Shown: in pieces, positions 28,454 to 37,514 of the stretch | How positions within the stretch are numbered: the stretch's first letter is position 1 | How the letters are laid out: the number at the start of each line of letters is the position of its first letter | Assembly: GCF_900102015.1 (NCBI RefSeq) | Contig: NZ_FNAT01000004.1 | Location: forward strand, 62,001-126,000 | Length of the DNA stretch: 64,000 nucleotides | DNA from: Limimaricola pyoseonensis | Lineage (GTDB): Bacteria > Pseudomonadota > Alphaproteobacteria > Rhodobacterales > Rhodobacteraceae | Direction: 5' to 3' | Made by a program: the position numbers and the translations under genes | Notes under the pieces: model-generated | Told to the model about the DNA's origin: nothing | Databases searched by the model: none | Seen by the model: the letters and a program-made list of their open reading frames with translations, nothing else

Positions 28454-30357
28454 GCGGCATCCTCCCTCTGGGCCCGGGCCGCGTCCCACAGGGCGCAGAG
28501 CCGGGCATATCCGTCCTTCATCTCCTGCACCGCCCCGGCATCGTCGATGCGGCCGGCCATCCAAGCCTCGGCCGCCGCGCCGAAGATCGTGCGCCCCACG
28601 GCAAAGCCCCTGACCAGCGGGAACCGCGCCGCGGCGCGGAAGCTCTCGGCCAGCGCGTCCTCGCCCGAGGCGAGGCCCAGCACGACGATGCCGCGGGTGT
28701 GCGGGTCGTTCTCCTCGATCGCGTCGCAGGCCGCCTGCCAGCCCGCGTCCGAGGTCATCGGCTCGAGCTTCCACCAGTCCGGGTAGACGCCGATCTCGTA
28801 GAAGCGGCGGATGATCCGGGCGGTTGTGTCGTCGCCCACCGGCGCGACCTTCGACGGGATCACCTCGAGCAGGAATTCCAGCCGGTTGCGCCGCGCCGCG
28901 TGGAACAGCCGCGTCACCGTCGCCTCCTGCGCGGCGCGCGTCTCGGCGTCGTCGTCGGGGTGATAGAAGCACAGGCACTTCACCACATGCTCGGCCGGCC
29001 ATTCCGCGAGGCCGCCGAAATCGGGGCCGAGCTCGGGCTCGAGTTCCAGTGGCCGCGAGCCGGGCCATTCGACCGGCCGGCCGATCCACAGCCCCTGCCC
29101 CGCCGCGCGGTGCAGCGCGGCCTTGCCCAGCCGGTTGTCGCACAGCAGCCCGTAGCCCGGCCGCCCCTGCGCCACGGCCTCGCAGGCCTCGAGGCACAGC
29201 TCCTTGAACCGGCCGATCTTCGCGGCCGTCGCGCCCGCCAGCTCCTCGAGCTGCATCCGGTGGTCGAAGGCGAAGACCCGCATCTCGGGCCATGCCCCGT
29301 GCCGGTTGGTCGACCAGTGGATCTGCTCGAGCTCCGCATCCTTGCGCAGCGCCTTGTCCCGCACGCCGCGCGCGAGGAAGAACTCCAGCTCCGCCAGCGA
29401 CGGATAGGCCGGGGTGCAGCCGTGCCGGCTCACCGCGAAGGCGCCGCAGGCATTGGCGTATTCGAGCGCGCGCGGCCACGCCTCGCCGTCGAGCCAGCCC
29501 TTCAAGAGCCCCGACATGAAGCCGTCGCCCGCGCCCAGCACGTTGAACACCTCGATCGGAAAGCCCGGCCCCGTCTGCCCGTCATCGAGGCTGTCGGGGA
29601 TCTCGCCCTCGAAGGCCACCGCGCCATCCGCGCCGCGCTTGCAGACCAGCGTCGCGTCCGAGACGGCGCGCACCGCGCGCAGCGCCCGAACGGTGTCGGT
29701 CGTGCCGCCGGCGATGTGGAATTCCTCCTCGGTGCCGACGATCAGGTCGAACAGATGCAGCGTCGATTGCAGCTTGGCGGTGACGGTCTCGCTCTCGACG
29801 AAGCGGCTCTCGCCGTCGCCATGGCCGGCCACGCCCCACAGGTTCGGGCGGTAGTCGATGTCGAGCGCGGTCTGCGCGCCGTGCTTGCGGGCCAGCTCCA
29901 GCGCCTTGAGCACCGCCCGTTCCGTGCGCGGGTGGCTCAGATGCGTGCCGGTGGCGACGACGGCGCGGGCACGGGCGACGAAACCCTCCTCGACGTCGTC
30001 CTCGCTCAGCGCCATGTCGGCGCAGTTCTCGCGGTAGAAGATCAGCGGAAAGCTCTCCTCGTCGCGGATGCCCAGCAGCACCAGCGCCGTCAGCCGCTCG
30101 GGGTCGGTGAGGACACCGGCGGTGTCCACCCCCTCGCGCTTCAGCTCCTCGCGGATGAAGCGGCCCATGTGCTCGTCGCCCACCTTGGTCAGCAGCGCCG
30201 AGCGCAGACCCAGCCGCGCGGTGCCGGCGGCCATATTGGTGGGCGAGCCGCCGAGATACTTCTCGAAGGAGCGCATGTCCTCCAGCCGGCCGCCCACCTG
30301 CGCGCCGTAGAGATCGACCGAGGAGCGGCCGATGGTGATGAGATCGAGATCCTTCAT
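28450..30357 (-). CDS. iolC: 5-dehydro-2-deoxygluconokinase fused to DUF2090 domain
   Basis: 635-residue bifunctional IolC. Residues 1-320 are a PfkB-type kinase that phosphorylates 5-dehydro-2-deoxygluconate; the anion hole and catalytic Asp are in NVLGAGDGFMSGLL (near 280). Residues 330-620 are a DUF2090 domain (FAFDHRMQLEEL near 352), related to class I aldolases and proposed to act as the IolJ-type 5-dehydro-2-deoxyphosphogluconate aldolase. This fusion is usual in proteobacterial iol operons. I use the ATG at 30357, which shares a base with the ATPase stop (TGATG); a GTG sits directly before it. Confidence 0.95.
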   Translation of the reverse strand: MKDLDLITIGRSSVDLYGAQVGGRLEDMRSFEKYLGGSPTNMAAGTARLGLRSALLTKVGDEHMGRFIREELKREGVDTAGVLTDPERLTALVLLGIRDEESFPLIFYRENCADMALSEDDVEEGFVARARAVVATGTHLSHPRTERAVLKALELARKHGAQTALDIDYRPNLWGVAGHGDGESRFVESETVTAKLQSTLHLFDLIVGTEEEFHIAGGTTDTVRALRAVRAVSDATLVCKRGADGAVAFEGEIPDSLDDGQTGPGFPIEVFNVLGAGDGFMSGLLKGWLDGEAWPRALEYANACGAFAVSRHGCTPAYPSLAELEFFLARGVRDKALRKDAELEQIHWSTNRHGAWPEMRVFAFDHRMQLEELAGATAAKIGRFKELCLEACEAVAQGRPGYGLLCDNRLGKAALHRAAGQGLWIGRPVEWPGSRPLELEPELGPDFGGLAEWPAEHVVKCLCFYHPDDDAETRAAQEATVTRLFHAARRNRLEFLLEVIPSKVAPVGDDTTARIIRRFYEIGVYPDWWKLEPMTSDAGWQAACDAIEENDPHTRGIVVLGLASGEDALAESFRAAARFPLVRGFAVGRTIFGAAAEAWMAGRIDDAGAVQEMKDGYARLCALWDAARAQREDAA

Positions 30358-31178
30358 CACACCGTCCCCTCGAGCGAACCCTCGAGCTGCGCCAGCTCCT
30401 GCCCGCCGGCCATCAGGTCCTGCAGCTGCTCGGGCGTGATCTCACCGCGCCGCGCCGTGCCGAGCGTCTTGCCGCGGTTGAGCACGGTGAAGCGGTCGCC
30501 CACCGCCAGCGCGTGGCGCACGTTGTGGCTGATGAAGACCACGCCCACGCCCTGCTTGCGCACCCGGTCGATGGTGGCCAGCACGTTCGAGGTCTGGCGC
30601 ACGCCCAAGGCCGAGGTCGGCTCGTCGAGGATCAGCACGCGGGCGCCGAAATAGACCGCGCGGGCGATGGCGACGGTCTGGCGCTCGCCGCCCGAGAGCG
30701 TGCCGACCGCCTGGTCGGGGCCGCGCAGGTTGATGCCCATCTTGCGCATCTCCTCCACCGCCGTCTCGTTCATCTTCTGCACGTCCATCCGCTTGGTCGG
30801 GCCGCGGCCGATGGTGGGCTCGCGCCCCATGAAGAAGTTGCGCGTGACCGACATCAGCGGGATCATCGCCAGATCCTGGAACACCGTGGCGATGCCCGCC
30901 TCCATCGCGTCGCGCGGGCTGGAGAAGTTCATCGGCTTGCCGTCGATGGTGATCGTGCCGTGGGTCGGCTTGTGCACGCCCGACATGGTCTTGATGAAGG
31001 TCGACTTGCCGGCGCCGTTGTCGCCCAGAAGACAGTGGCACTCGCCGGGCCTCACGTCGAAGCTGACGCCGGCCAGCGCGATGATGTTGCCGAAGTGCTT
31101 CTCGATGTCGGTCATCTCGATGATCGGCCGGACATCGGTCGAGACGTCGCCGTGGTGAAAGGTCGTGTCCTGGGTCAT
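30357..31178 (-). CDS. Inositol/ribose-type ABC transporter ATP-binding protein (single domain)
   Basis: 273-residue ATPase of the CUT2 family with one ABC domain. Walker [10 protein letters not shown] is at residues 52-60, signature TLSGGERQ near 160 and Walker [13 protein letters not shown] near 180. CUT2 ATPases such as RbsA normally have two ABC halves; single-domain forms like FrcA are known in alphaproteobacteria and would work as homodimers. The operon (binding protein, permease, this gene, iolC) points to myo-inositol uptake, possibly also other cyclitols. Confidence 0.92.
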   Translation of the reverse strand: MTQDTTFHHGDVSTDVRPIIEMTDIEKHFGNIIALAGVSFDVRPGECHCLLGDNGAGKSTFIKTMSGVHKPTHGTITIDGKPMNFSSPRDAMEAGIATVFQDLAMIPLMSVTRNFFMGREPTIGRGPTKRMDVQKMNETAVEEMRKMGINLRGPDQAVGTLSGGERQTVAIARAVYFGARVLILDEPTSALGVRQTSNVLATIDRVRKQGVGVVFISHNVRHALAVGDRFTVLNRGKTLGTARRGEITPEQLQDLMAGGQELAQLEGSLEGTV

Positions 31179-31179
31179 C

Positions 31180-32298
31180 TCAACGCTCCCCCGTCACGCG
31201 CTTGCGGATGTAGTTGTTGAAGAGCACGGCGATCAGCAGCATCCCGCCCAGGAAGATCTGGAACCAGTCCTGGTCGAAATCGGTGTAGGTCAGGCCGATC
31301 GTCACCATGCCGAAGATGATGGCGCCGAAGAAGGCCCCGATCGCCGAGCCGTAGCCGCCGGTCAGCAGGCAGCCGCCGATCACCGCGGCGATGATCGCCT
31401 CGAATTCCTTCATGAAGCCGCGCCGGGCGTCGGTCGAGCCCGAGTCCATCACCGTGATGATCGCCACCAGCGCGCCGCACATCGCGGTCAGCATGAAGAG
31501 CGCGATCTTCACCTTGCGCACCGGCACGCCGGAATTGGAGGCGGCATTGCGGTCGCCGCCGGCGGCGAAGATCCAGTTGCCCTGCGGCGTGCGCAGCAGC
31601 ACGTAGGTCGCCACCAGCGCCAGGAAGATGAACCACAGGATCTCGACCGGGATGCCGGGCACCTTGGGCGCGCCGTTCTTGAAGGTCTCGATCGCGCCAA
31701 TCTGCGCCAGCCAGGCGAAGATCGGGCCGAAGGCGTCGCCCGAGAACAGCGGCGCGAGCCAGTCGTCCTCGACCGCGTCGCGCACGCCGCGCAGCTGGGT
31801 CGAACCGCCCGAGGCGATCTTCAGCCCCACCAGCGAGGCGCCGCGCAGCACGAAGAGGAAGGCCAGCGTCACGATGAAGGAGGGCAGTCCGGTCTTCAGC
31901 ACGATGGTGCCGTTGACGGCGCCGATGCCGGCCGCGACCGCCAGCGTCAGCGGGATGGCGAGGATCAGCGGCAGGCCCAGCGTCACCGTGCAGGCGCCGA
32001 AGATCAGCCCGGCGAAGGCCACCATCGAGCCGATCGAGAGGTCGAACTCGCCGCCGATCATCAGCATCGCCGCGCCGATGGCGAGGATCCCGAGCTGGGC
32101 CGCCGGGGTCATGAAGTTCATGATGCCCGACAGCGTGAACATCGCGCCGTCGGCGGTGATCAGGAAGAACGTCGTCACCAGGATGACGCCGGCGATGGCG
32201 CCGAGCTCCGGCCGCTTCATCAGGCGCGACCCGATCCCTTCCTTCTTGAGACGTTCATCCTTCGCGGCTTGGATCGCCGGCTGAATGGTTTCGGCCAT
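31180..32298 (-). CDS. Inositol/ribose-type ABC transporter permease
   Basis: 372-residue CUT2 permease with about 8-10 hydrophobic segments. The family signature [11 protein letters not shown] is near residue 85, [18 protein letters not shown] near 130 and the late [20 protein letters not shown] near 310. Start: ATG at 32298 with GAGG just upstream. The gene ends 1 bp before the ATPase start and begins 89 bp downstream of the binding protein. One permease gene would supply both membrane subunits as a homodimer. Confidence 0.93.
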   Translation of the reverse strand: MAETIQPAIQAAKDERLKKEGIGSRLMKRPELGAIAGVILVTTFFLITADGAMFTLSGIMNFMTPAAQLGILAIGAAMLMIGGEFDLSIGSMVAFAGLIFGACTVTLGLPLILAIPLTLAVAAGIGAVNGTIVLKTGLPSFIVTLAFLFVLRGASLVGLKIASGGSTQLRGVRDAVEDDWLAPLFSGDAFGPIFAWLAQIGAIETFKNGAPKVPGIPVEILWFIFLALVATYVLLRTPQGNWIFAAGGDRNAASNSGVPVRKVKIALFMLTAMCGALVAIITVMDSGSTDARRGFMKEFEAIIAAVIGGCLLTGGYGSAIGAFFGAIIFGMVTIGLTYTDFDQDWFQIFLGGMLLIAVLFNNYIRKRVTGER

Positions 32299-32387
32299 GG
32301 CCTCATCCTCCCGATGAATAAAGAAGGGCCGTGGCGCGGCGATGTGCGCCACGGCCCGATGCGTCCGGCATCACGCTGGTCTGGGGG

Positions 32388-33314
32388 TCAGCGAATGCCC
32401 TGCGCGGACAGCTCGACCACCTGGGCCGCCTTGTCCTGCGTCACGAGGTTCGGGCCCGAGGGCACGTCCCCGCCCGGCACCAGGCCGTACTGCGCGTTGA
32501 GCGCGAGGAAGGCGACCGGCAGGTAGCCCTGCAGGAACTGCTGCTGGTCGATCGCGAAGGCGGCCTCGCCGTTGGCGACCGCCTCGAGGAAGCTCGCCGA
32601 CAGGTCGAAGGTCGCGACATTGACCTCGCCGGTGCGGCCCACCGCCTCGACGGCGGCGATCGCCGGCTCGCCCACGAGCGAGGCGCCGAGCCCCATCACC
32701 GTGTCGATGTCGGGGTTCGATTCCAGCGCCGCCTGCACCTTGGACTGCACCTCGGCCGGGTCGTTCTGGGTGGGGATCACCTCGACCGAGCCGCCGAAGC
32801 CCTCCGCGAAGCCCTCGCAGCGCAGGTCGAGCGCGACGTTGCCGACCTCCTGGTTGACGCAGATGCCGGTGGTGCCGCCCATCTCGGCGAGCTTCTCGCC
32901 CGCCACCTTGCCGGCGGTGAACTCGTCCTGGCCGACATGCAGCAGCGCGCCGAGCTCCTTGGCGACGTCGGAGCCCGAGTTCATCGAGATGACCGGGATG
33001 CCGGCCTGCACCGCGCGCTCGATCGACGGCCCGAGCGCGTCGGCATCGGGGATCGAGACCACCAGCCCGTCGGGCTCCTGGTTCACGGCGGCGTCGATCA
33101 GCTGGCTCATCTGCACCATGTCGAAGGTCTCGGGCGAGCGGAAATCGACATTGGCGCCGGTGTCCTCGGCGGCCTTGTCGGCGCCGTTCTTGACCACAGA
33201 CCAGAACGGGTCGTTGGCCTGGCCATGCGCCACCACGATGATGTCCTGCGCCAGCGCGGGCGCGGCGACGCCCATGGCCGCCAGCAATACGGCGGTTTTC
33301 GCGATCTTGGTCAT
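32388..33314 (-). CDS. Sugar/cyclitol ABC transporter substrate-binding protein (probable inositol)
   Basis: 308-residue periplasmic-binding protein type 1 (RbsB-like). The signal peptide ends APALAQ near residue 23. Fold markers are VVAHGQANDPFW (near 27), the VSIPDADALGPSI block (near 85) and VISMNSGSD (near 107). It is the first gene of the importer-iolC-D-E-B operon. A promoter (TTGACA / CTTTAT) and an IolR-type site lie directly upstream. Inositol specificity is inferred from context. Confidence 0.92.
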   Translation of the reverse strand: MTKIAKTAVLLAAMGVAAPALAQDIIVVAHGQANDPFWSVVKNGADKAAEDTGANVDFRSPETFDMVQMSQLIDAAVNQEPDGLVVSIPDADALGPSIERAVQAGIPVISMNSGSDVAKELGALLHVGQDEFTAGKVAGEKLAEMGGTTGICVNQEVGNVALDLRCEGFAEGFGGSVEVIPTQNDPAEVQSKVQAALESNPDIDTVMGLGASLVGEPAIAAVEAVGRTGEVNVATFDLSASFLEAVANGEAAFAIDQQQFLQGYLPVAFLALNAQYGLVPGGDVPSGPNLVTQDKAAQVVELSAQGIR

Positions 33315-33406
33315 ATGTCCTCCCTGGTTGACCATGCGGGGCCTCCACCCCGCTGCGACGAGACCGGGCCTCCGGGCCCGGCCGGCCCCGATCCTCCCCG
33401 GAGCCA

Positions 33407-33452
33407 TATGGAACGTTTATTCCATAAAGGGGCGAATCACCCGCCCTGTCAA
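33407..33452 (-). promoter_or_regulatory. Inositol operon promoter with IolR-type operator over the -10
   Basis: On the minus strand TTGACA (33452-33447) and CTTTAT (33429-33424) are separated by 17 bp and form a good sigma-70 promoter. TATGGAA-N6-TTCCATA (33407-33426) is a perfect 7-bp inverted repeat that overlaps the -10. GGAA-N6-TTCC is the motif reported for the RpiR-type IolR of Sinorhizobium meliloti. Repression by blocking polymerase is the direct reading. Confidence 0.78.
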
Positions 33453-34279
33453 TCTTGATCTCGCAGCGCCGCCACCGCGACGACCAGCGTGGTGGCCAGC
33501 GTCATGGAGGCGTTGAGCGACCGGAAGCCCGCCACCTCGCCCTCATGCGCGACGAGCAGCCCATCGACCAGCTCGGTGAGCGGGCCGTCGGGGGCGTCGC
33601 TCAGCCCGTAGACCCGCGCGCCGCGCGCCCGCGCCGCCTGCGCGAAGTCCAGCGTCTCCTGCGAATAGGAGGCGTAGGTGACGGCGAAGACCGCGTGGCC
33701 CGGCGCCACGGCGGCGGCCCCGCCCAGCCGGCCCGGGTCGCTGTGCAGCACCGCCGGCACCTCGAGCTTGCCCAGCATGTAGGACATGTTGCTGACCACC
33801 GCATAGGCGCGGCGCATCCCCACCAGATGCAGAAGCGGCGCCTCCGCCAGCGCCTGCGCGATCGCCTCCAGCCCGCCGGACGTCACAGTATTGGCGAGCG
33901 ATATCAGGGATTTGTGCCCCGCTTCCGCGAACTCGGCCAGCAGCCTACCGGTGCCGCCTGCCATCTCTGGCCGCAGCGTCGCCAGCCGCTCGTCATAGGC
34001 CGGGCGGAAGCCGGTGTACTGCGCCCGAAACAGCGCCTGCATCTCGGAGTAGCCCGAAAATCCGAGCGCCTGGCAGAAGCGCATGTAGACCGATGGCGCC
34101 ACCTCGGCGGCGCGGGCCATGTCCGACACGGTCGAGACCGCGATCAGGTGCAGGTGCCGACGGGTGAAGGTCGCGCATTGATTCAGGCGCTTGGGCAGGG
34201 TGTCGATCAGCTCGTCGAGCCGCTCGATCGTCTGGGTGACATTGTTCGGGGCGTCGGGCTGGTCTGCGCTGGCGGTCAT
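33449..34279 (-). CDS. iolR: MurR/RpiR-family regulator, probable IolR
   Basis: 276-residue RpiR regulator: N-terminal HTH_6 domain (residues 12-85, with TVSDMARAAEVAPSVYMRFCQALGF) and a C-terminal SIS sugar-phosphate-binding domain (from about 120, with LHLVGMRRAYAVVSNMSYML). In rhizobia IolR represses iol genes and responds to an inositol-derived intermediate. The gene stands between the two halves of the iol cluster with a GGAA-N6-TTCC site on each side. I chose the ATG at 34279; an in-frame ATG at 34309 is possible, but a -10-like GATAAT overlaps it. Confidence 0.85.
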   Translation of the reverse strand: MTASADQPDAPNNVTQTIERLDELIDTLPKRLNQCATFTRRHLHLIAVSTVSDMARAAEVAPSVYMRFCQALGFSGYSEMQALFRAQYTGFRPAYDERLATLRPEMAGGTGRLLAEFAEAGHKSLISLANTVTSGGLEAIAQALAEAPLLHLVGMRRAYAVVSNMSYMLGKLEVPAVLHSDPGRLGGAAAVAPGHAVFAVTYASYSQETLDFAQAARARGARVYGLSDAPDGPLTELVDGLLVAHEGEVAGFRSLNASMTLATTLVVAVAALRDQD

Positions 34280-34328
34280 CTCGGTCTCTCGTCTTGACAG
34301 CTCCACCATTATCACCCCATGAGTACGA

Positions 34329-34346
34329 ATGGAATGAATATTCCGT
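34329..34346. promoter_or_regulatory. IolR-type operator between iolR and the plus-strand iol genes
   Basis: ATGGAA-TGAATA-TTCCGT contains GGAA-N6-TTCC and lies 14 bp before the plus-strand Gfo/Idh start and about 50 bp before the regulator. It matches the site at 33407-33426 in both half-sites and spacing. A TTGACA at 34294-34299 could be the -35 of the plus-strand genes, with a poor -10. Confidence 0.7.
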
Positions 34347-34359
34347 ATGGGAGGGAATC

Positions 34360-35475
34360 ATGGTGATCGGACTGGGCCTCATCGGCACCGGATTCATGGG
34401 CAAGGCGCATGCGCTCGCCTATCGCAACGCCCGCGCCGTCTTCGGCGACCTGCCGGAGACCCGGCTCGCCCGCCTGTGCGACATGCCGGACGAGCGGGCG
34501 CAGGCGATGGCCGATCAGCTCGGCTTCGCGTCCGCCACCGGCGACTGGCGCGCGCTGGTCGCCGACCCGGCCGTCGACATCGTCTCGATCACCACCCCGA
34601 ACGGGCTGCACCGCGAGATGGCGCTGGCCGCCATCGCCGCCGGCAAGCACGTGCATTGCGAAAAGCCGCTCGCGCTCCGCCTCGAGGACGCGCGCGAGAT
34701 GGAGGCCGCGGCGCGAGAGGCCGGCGTGCGGACCATGGTCGGCTACAACTACATCCACAACCCGGCCATCGCCCATGCCCGAAAGCTCGTGGCCGAGGGC
34801 GCGATCGGCCGGCCCGTGCATTTCCGCGGCTGGGTCGACGAGGACTACCAGGCCGACCCCGACCTGCCCTGGAGCTGGCGCGCCACCCGCGCCGAGGCCG
34901 GGCTCGGCACGCTCGGCGACCTCGGCTGCCACCTCGTCTCGATGAGCCAGATCCTGATGGGCCCGATCGAGAGCCTGATCGCTGACACCCAGATCATCCA
35001 TGCCGACCGCCCCCTGCCCGACGGCAGCGGCCGCGCCGCCGTCGAGAACGAGGACGCGGCCTCCGCCATCATCCGCTACGGCTCGGGCGCGCAGGGCACG
35101 CTGTGCAGCTCGCGCTCGGCCTGGGGCCGCAAGAACCGGCTCGACTGGGAGCTGCACGGCACCAAGGGCATGATCGCCTTCGGCCAGGAGCGGCTGAACG
35201 AGCTGCAGCTCTACACCAACGAGGGCCCCGCCGGGCGGCAGGGCTTCCGCACCATCCTGACCGGCCCCGAACACCCGCCCTACGGCGCCTTCTGCCCCGC
35301 GCCGGGCCACCAGCTCGGCTTCGGCGACCTCAAGACCATCGAGGCCGCCGCCTTCCTGCGCGCCATCGCCAGCGGCGCGCCGGTCTTTCCAGACTTCACC
35401 GACGCCCTCGCCATCGAGGCGGTGATCCACGCCATCGACGTCTCGGCCCGCGAAGGCCGCCGCGTCACCCTCTGA
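34360..35475 (+). CDS. Gfo/Idh/MocA-family oxidoreductase, probable cyclitol/inositol dehydrogenase
   Basis: 371-residue NAD(P)-dependent dehydrogenase. Rossmann motif GLGLIGTGFMGKAHA is at residues 4-18, CEKPLALRLEDA near 103, and the C-terminal dimerisation domain includes GDLGCHLVSM near 187. GGGAGGG lies 5 bases before the ATG. It is first in the plus-strand unit with iolG, under an IolR-type site. A second dehydrogenase beside iolG is often a scyllo- or chiro-inositol dehydrogenase (IolX/IolW-like); that role is inferred. Confidence 0.87.
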   Translation: MVIGLGLIGTGFMGKAHALAYRNARAVFGDLPETRLARLCDMPDERAQAMADQLGFASATGDWRALVADPAVDIVSITTPNGLHREMALAAIAAGKHVHCEKPLALRLEDAREMEAAAREAGVRTMVGYNYIHNPAIAHARKLVAEGAIGRPVHFRGWVDEDYQADPDLPWSWRATRAEAGLGTLGDLGCHLVSMSQILMGPIESLIADTQIIHADRPLPDGSGRAAVENEDAASAIIRYGSGAQGTLCSSRSAWGRKNRLDWELHGTKGMIAFGQERLNELQLYTNEGPAGRQGFRTILTGPEHPPYGAFCPAPGHQLGFGDLKTIEAAAFLRAIASGAPVFPDFTDALAIEAVIHAIDVSAREGRRVTL

Positions 35476-35498
35476 ACGCCAACCGAAAGGCTCCCCCC

Positions 35499-36500
35499 AT
35501 GAAAGTCGCTCTCTTCGGCGCCGGCCGCATCGGCAAGGTCCACGCCGCCTCGATCAAGACCGACCCCCGCTCCGAGCTCGCGGCCGTCACCGACGTGATG
35601 CCCGAGGCCGCGCAGGCGCTCGCCCGCGAGCACGGCATCGCCGTGCGCAGCCCCGACGAGATCCTCGCCGACCCGGCCATCGACGCGATCCTGATCGCGT
35701 CCTCGACCAACACCCATGCCGACCTGATCGAGGCCGGGGTGAAGGCCGGCAAGGCGATCTTCTGCGAAAAGCCGATCGATCTCGACCTCGCGCGCGCGCT
35801 CGAGATCGGCCGCCTCGCGAAGACCCACGACAAGCCGATGATGATGGGCTTCAACCGCCGCTTCGATCCGAACTTCGCCGCCGTGAAGGCCGCGCTCGAG
35901 GCCGGCGAGGTCGGCAAGGGCGAGATGCTCGCCGTCACCTCCTACGACCCGGCGCCGCCGCCGGTCAGCTACATCAAGGTCTCCGGCGGGCTCTACCGCG
36001 ACATGATGATCCACGACTTCGACATGTGCGCCTTCCTGTTCGGCATGCCGAAGACGGTGACGGCGCACGGCTCCTGCCTCGTCGATCCCGAGATCGGCGC
36101 CGCCGGCGACATCGACACCGCCGTGGTGGTGCTCACCTACGCAGACGGCCGCATCGCGACGATCCGCAACTCGCGCCGCGCACCCTATGGCTACGACCAG
36201 CGGGTCGAGCTTCTGGGCTCCGAGGGCACGCTCGAGGCGCGCAACGAGATCGAGAACACGGTGGTGAAGTCGACCGCCGCCGGCACCGTCTCCGCCAAGC
36301 CGGTCTTCTTCTTCCTCGAGCGCTACATGCGCGCCTACGCGATCGAATGGTCCGCCTTCGTCGATGCCTGCGTCGAGGGCAAGCCGGTCCCCGCCACCGT
36401 GCAGGACGGGGTGAACGCGCTGGCGCTGGCCGAGGCCGCGAACCTCTCGTTCCGCGAGGGCCGGCCGGTCGAGGTCACCCCGGCGATGACGGGGGCCTGA
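35499..36500 (+). CDS. iolG: Inositol 2-dehydrogenase
   Basis: 333-residue Gfo/Idh/MocA enzyme that oxidises myo-inositol to 2-keto-myo-inositol with NAD+. Landmarks: FGAGRIGKVHAASI (residues 5-18), IFCEKPIDLDL near 89, GFNRRFDPNF near 122 and the catalytic region GGLYRDMMIHDFDM (Asp and His near 170). It reads closer to known IolG than the dehydrogenase just upstream. The start is 24 bp after the previous stop. Confidence 0.92.
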   Translation: MKVALFGAGRIGKVHAASIKTDPRSELAAVTDVMPEAAQALAREHGIAVRSPDEILADPAIDAILIASSTNTHADLIEAGVKAGKAIFCEKPIDLDLARALEIGRLAKTHDKPMMMGFNRRFDPNFAAVKAALEAGEVGKGEMLAVTSYDPAPPPVSYIKVSGGLYRDMMIHDFDMCAFLFGMPKTVTAHGSCLVDPEIGAAGDIDTAVVVLTYADGRIATIRNSRRAPYGYDQRVELLGSEGTLEARNEIENTVVKSTAAGTVSAKPVFFFLERYMRAYAIEWSAFVDACVEGKPVPATVQDGVNALALAEAANLSFREGRPVEVTPAMTGA

Positions 36501-36503
36501 GCC

Positions 36504-37283
36504 ATGGGCTTCACCCTCGCCGCCTGCGCCGAGATGCTCTGGCGCGACCGCCCGATCGAGTGGCGCTGCGCGCGGCTGCACGAGATGGGCTTCGAGGTCG
36601 GGCTGTGGAACTGGCCCGATCACGACCTCGACGCGCTGAAACGCTCGGGCGCGACCTTCTCGATCATGAACGGCTATCTCGAGGGGCGGCTCGCCGATGA
36701 CGAGGGCGCCGAGCAGCTGCTCGCCTCGGCGCGCGAGACGGCGCAGATCGGCCGGCGCCTCGGCGTGGCGCGCCTCAACCTCCACGGCACCGGGCTCGGC
36801 GAGGGCGGCCGCCCGAAGCTGGCCGAGACCGCGACGCCGCTGAAATGGGTCAAGGCGCGCGACACGCTGAACCGGATCTGCGACCTCGCGGAGGAGCTCG
36901 ACGTGACCTTCACGCTCGAGAACCTGAACCAGCCCGTCGATCACGCCGGCGTGCCCTTCGCGCGGGCCGAGGAGTGCCTCGCGCTGGTCGCCGCCGTCGA
37001 CCGGCCGCGGCTGCGGCTGAACCTTGATCTCTACCACGCCCAGATCGGCGAGGGGAACCTGATCGAACTGTGCCGCGCCTGCCTGCCCTGGATCGGCGAG
37101 ATCCAGGTCGCCGACGTCCCCGGCCGCTGCGAGCCCGGCACCGGCGAGATCAACTATGCCGGCGTCGCCCGCGCGCTGCGCGCCATGGGCTATGACGGCC
37201 CGGTCGGGCTCGAGGCCTTCGCCGCGGGCGACGAGGAGGCCGCGCTCGAGGCCTTCCGCGCGGCCTTCACCACCCCGGCCTGA
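36504..37283 (+). CDS. Hydroxypyruvate isomerase-like TIM-barrel protein
   Basis: 259-residue protein of the Hyi branch of the xylose-isomerase-like superfamily. Recognisable blocks are FTLAACAEMLW (residue 3), FSIMNGYLEG, FTLENLNQPVDHAG (near 133), LNLDLYHAQIGEGNLIELC (near 170), IGEIQVADVPGRCEPGTGEI (near 195) and the final VGLEAF. The Glu, Asp, His, Glu metal ligands of the family are present in these blocks. It starts 3 bp after iolG and ends the plus-strand iol unit. It could act as a 2-keto-inositol isomerase (IolI-like) or on hydroxypyruvate; context favours a cyclitol step. Confidence 0.85.
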   Translation: MGFTLAACAEMLWRDRPIEWRCARLHEMGFEVGLWNWPDHDLDALKRSGATFSIMNGYLEGRLADDEGAEQLLASARETAQIGRRLGVARLNLHGTGLGEGGRPKLAETATPLKWVKARDTLNRICDLAEELDVTFTLENLNQPVDHAGVPFARAEECLALVAAVDRPRLRLNLDLYHAQIGEGNLIELCRACLPWIGEIQVADVPGRCEPGTGEINYAGVARALRAMGYDGPVGLEAFAAGDEEAALEAFRAAFTTPA

Positions 37284-37297
37284 GCCGGGCCCGGTCC

Positions 37298-37323
37298 GGC
37301 CCGCCGCCGCGCATCGGCGGGCC
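37298..37323 (+). terminator. Probable terminator after the plus-strand iol genes
   Basis: Perfect 9-bp stem GGCCCGCCG (37298-37306) / CGGCGGGCC (37315-37323) with an 8-base loop, 14 bp after the stop of the isomerase-like gene. No T-run follows. Confidence 0.55.
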
Positions 37324-37329
37324 GCGACC

Positions 37330-37377
37330 TTGTCGCGAATTGTCCCCCCGCGGGGGCCGCGCTACACTTTGCGACAA
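37330..37377 (+). promoter_or_regulatory. RND operon promoter with a palindrome in the spacer
   Basis: TTGTCC (37340-37345) and TACACT (37363-37368) are 17 bp apart and form a good sigma-70 promoter. The spacer holds the perfect 12-bp palindrome CCCCCGCGGGGG (37345-37356). The promoter is flanked by a 7-bp inverted repeat TTGTCGC (37330-37336) / GCGACAA (37371-37377). Either could be an operator. No repressor gene is adjacent. Confidence 0.6.
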
Positions 37378-37514
37378 TTTCGCCTTGGTCTTGAGAGACG
37401 CGCTGCCCTAGGTCGGCAGGCAGCGACCCTCTCGACGGCCGGGGCGATCGCGATCCCGCAGACCCCATGCCGCCGGTCGGGCAGGCCGTACCGTCCGACC
37501 GCGGAGGCCCCGCC

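Noticed and set aside
26564-28786. Long plus-strand open frame opposite iolD
   Set aside because: Shadow of iolD: low-complexity Arg/His/Gly-rich product and no ribosome site; iolD has strong family motifs throughout.
28450-30357. IolC-DUF2090 fusion as a novelty
   Set aside because: This fusion is widespread in proteobacterial inositol operons.
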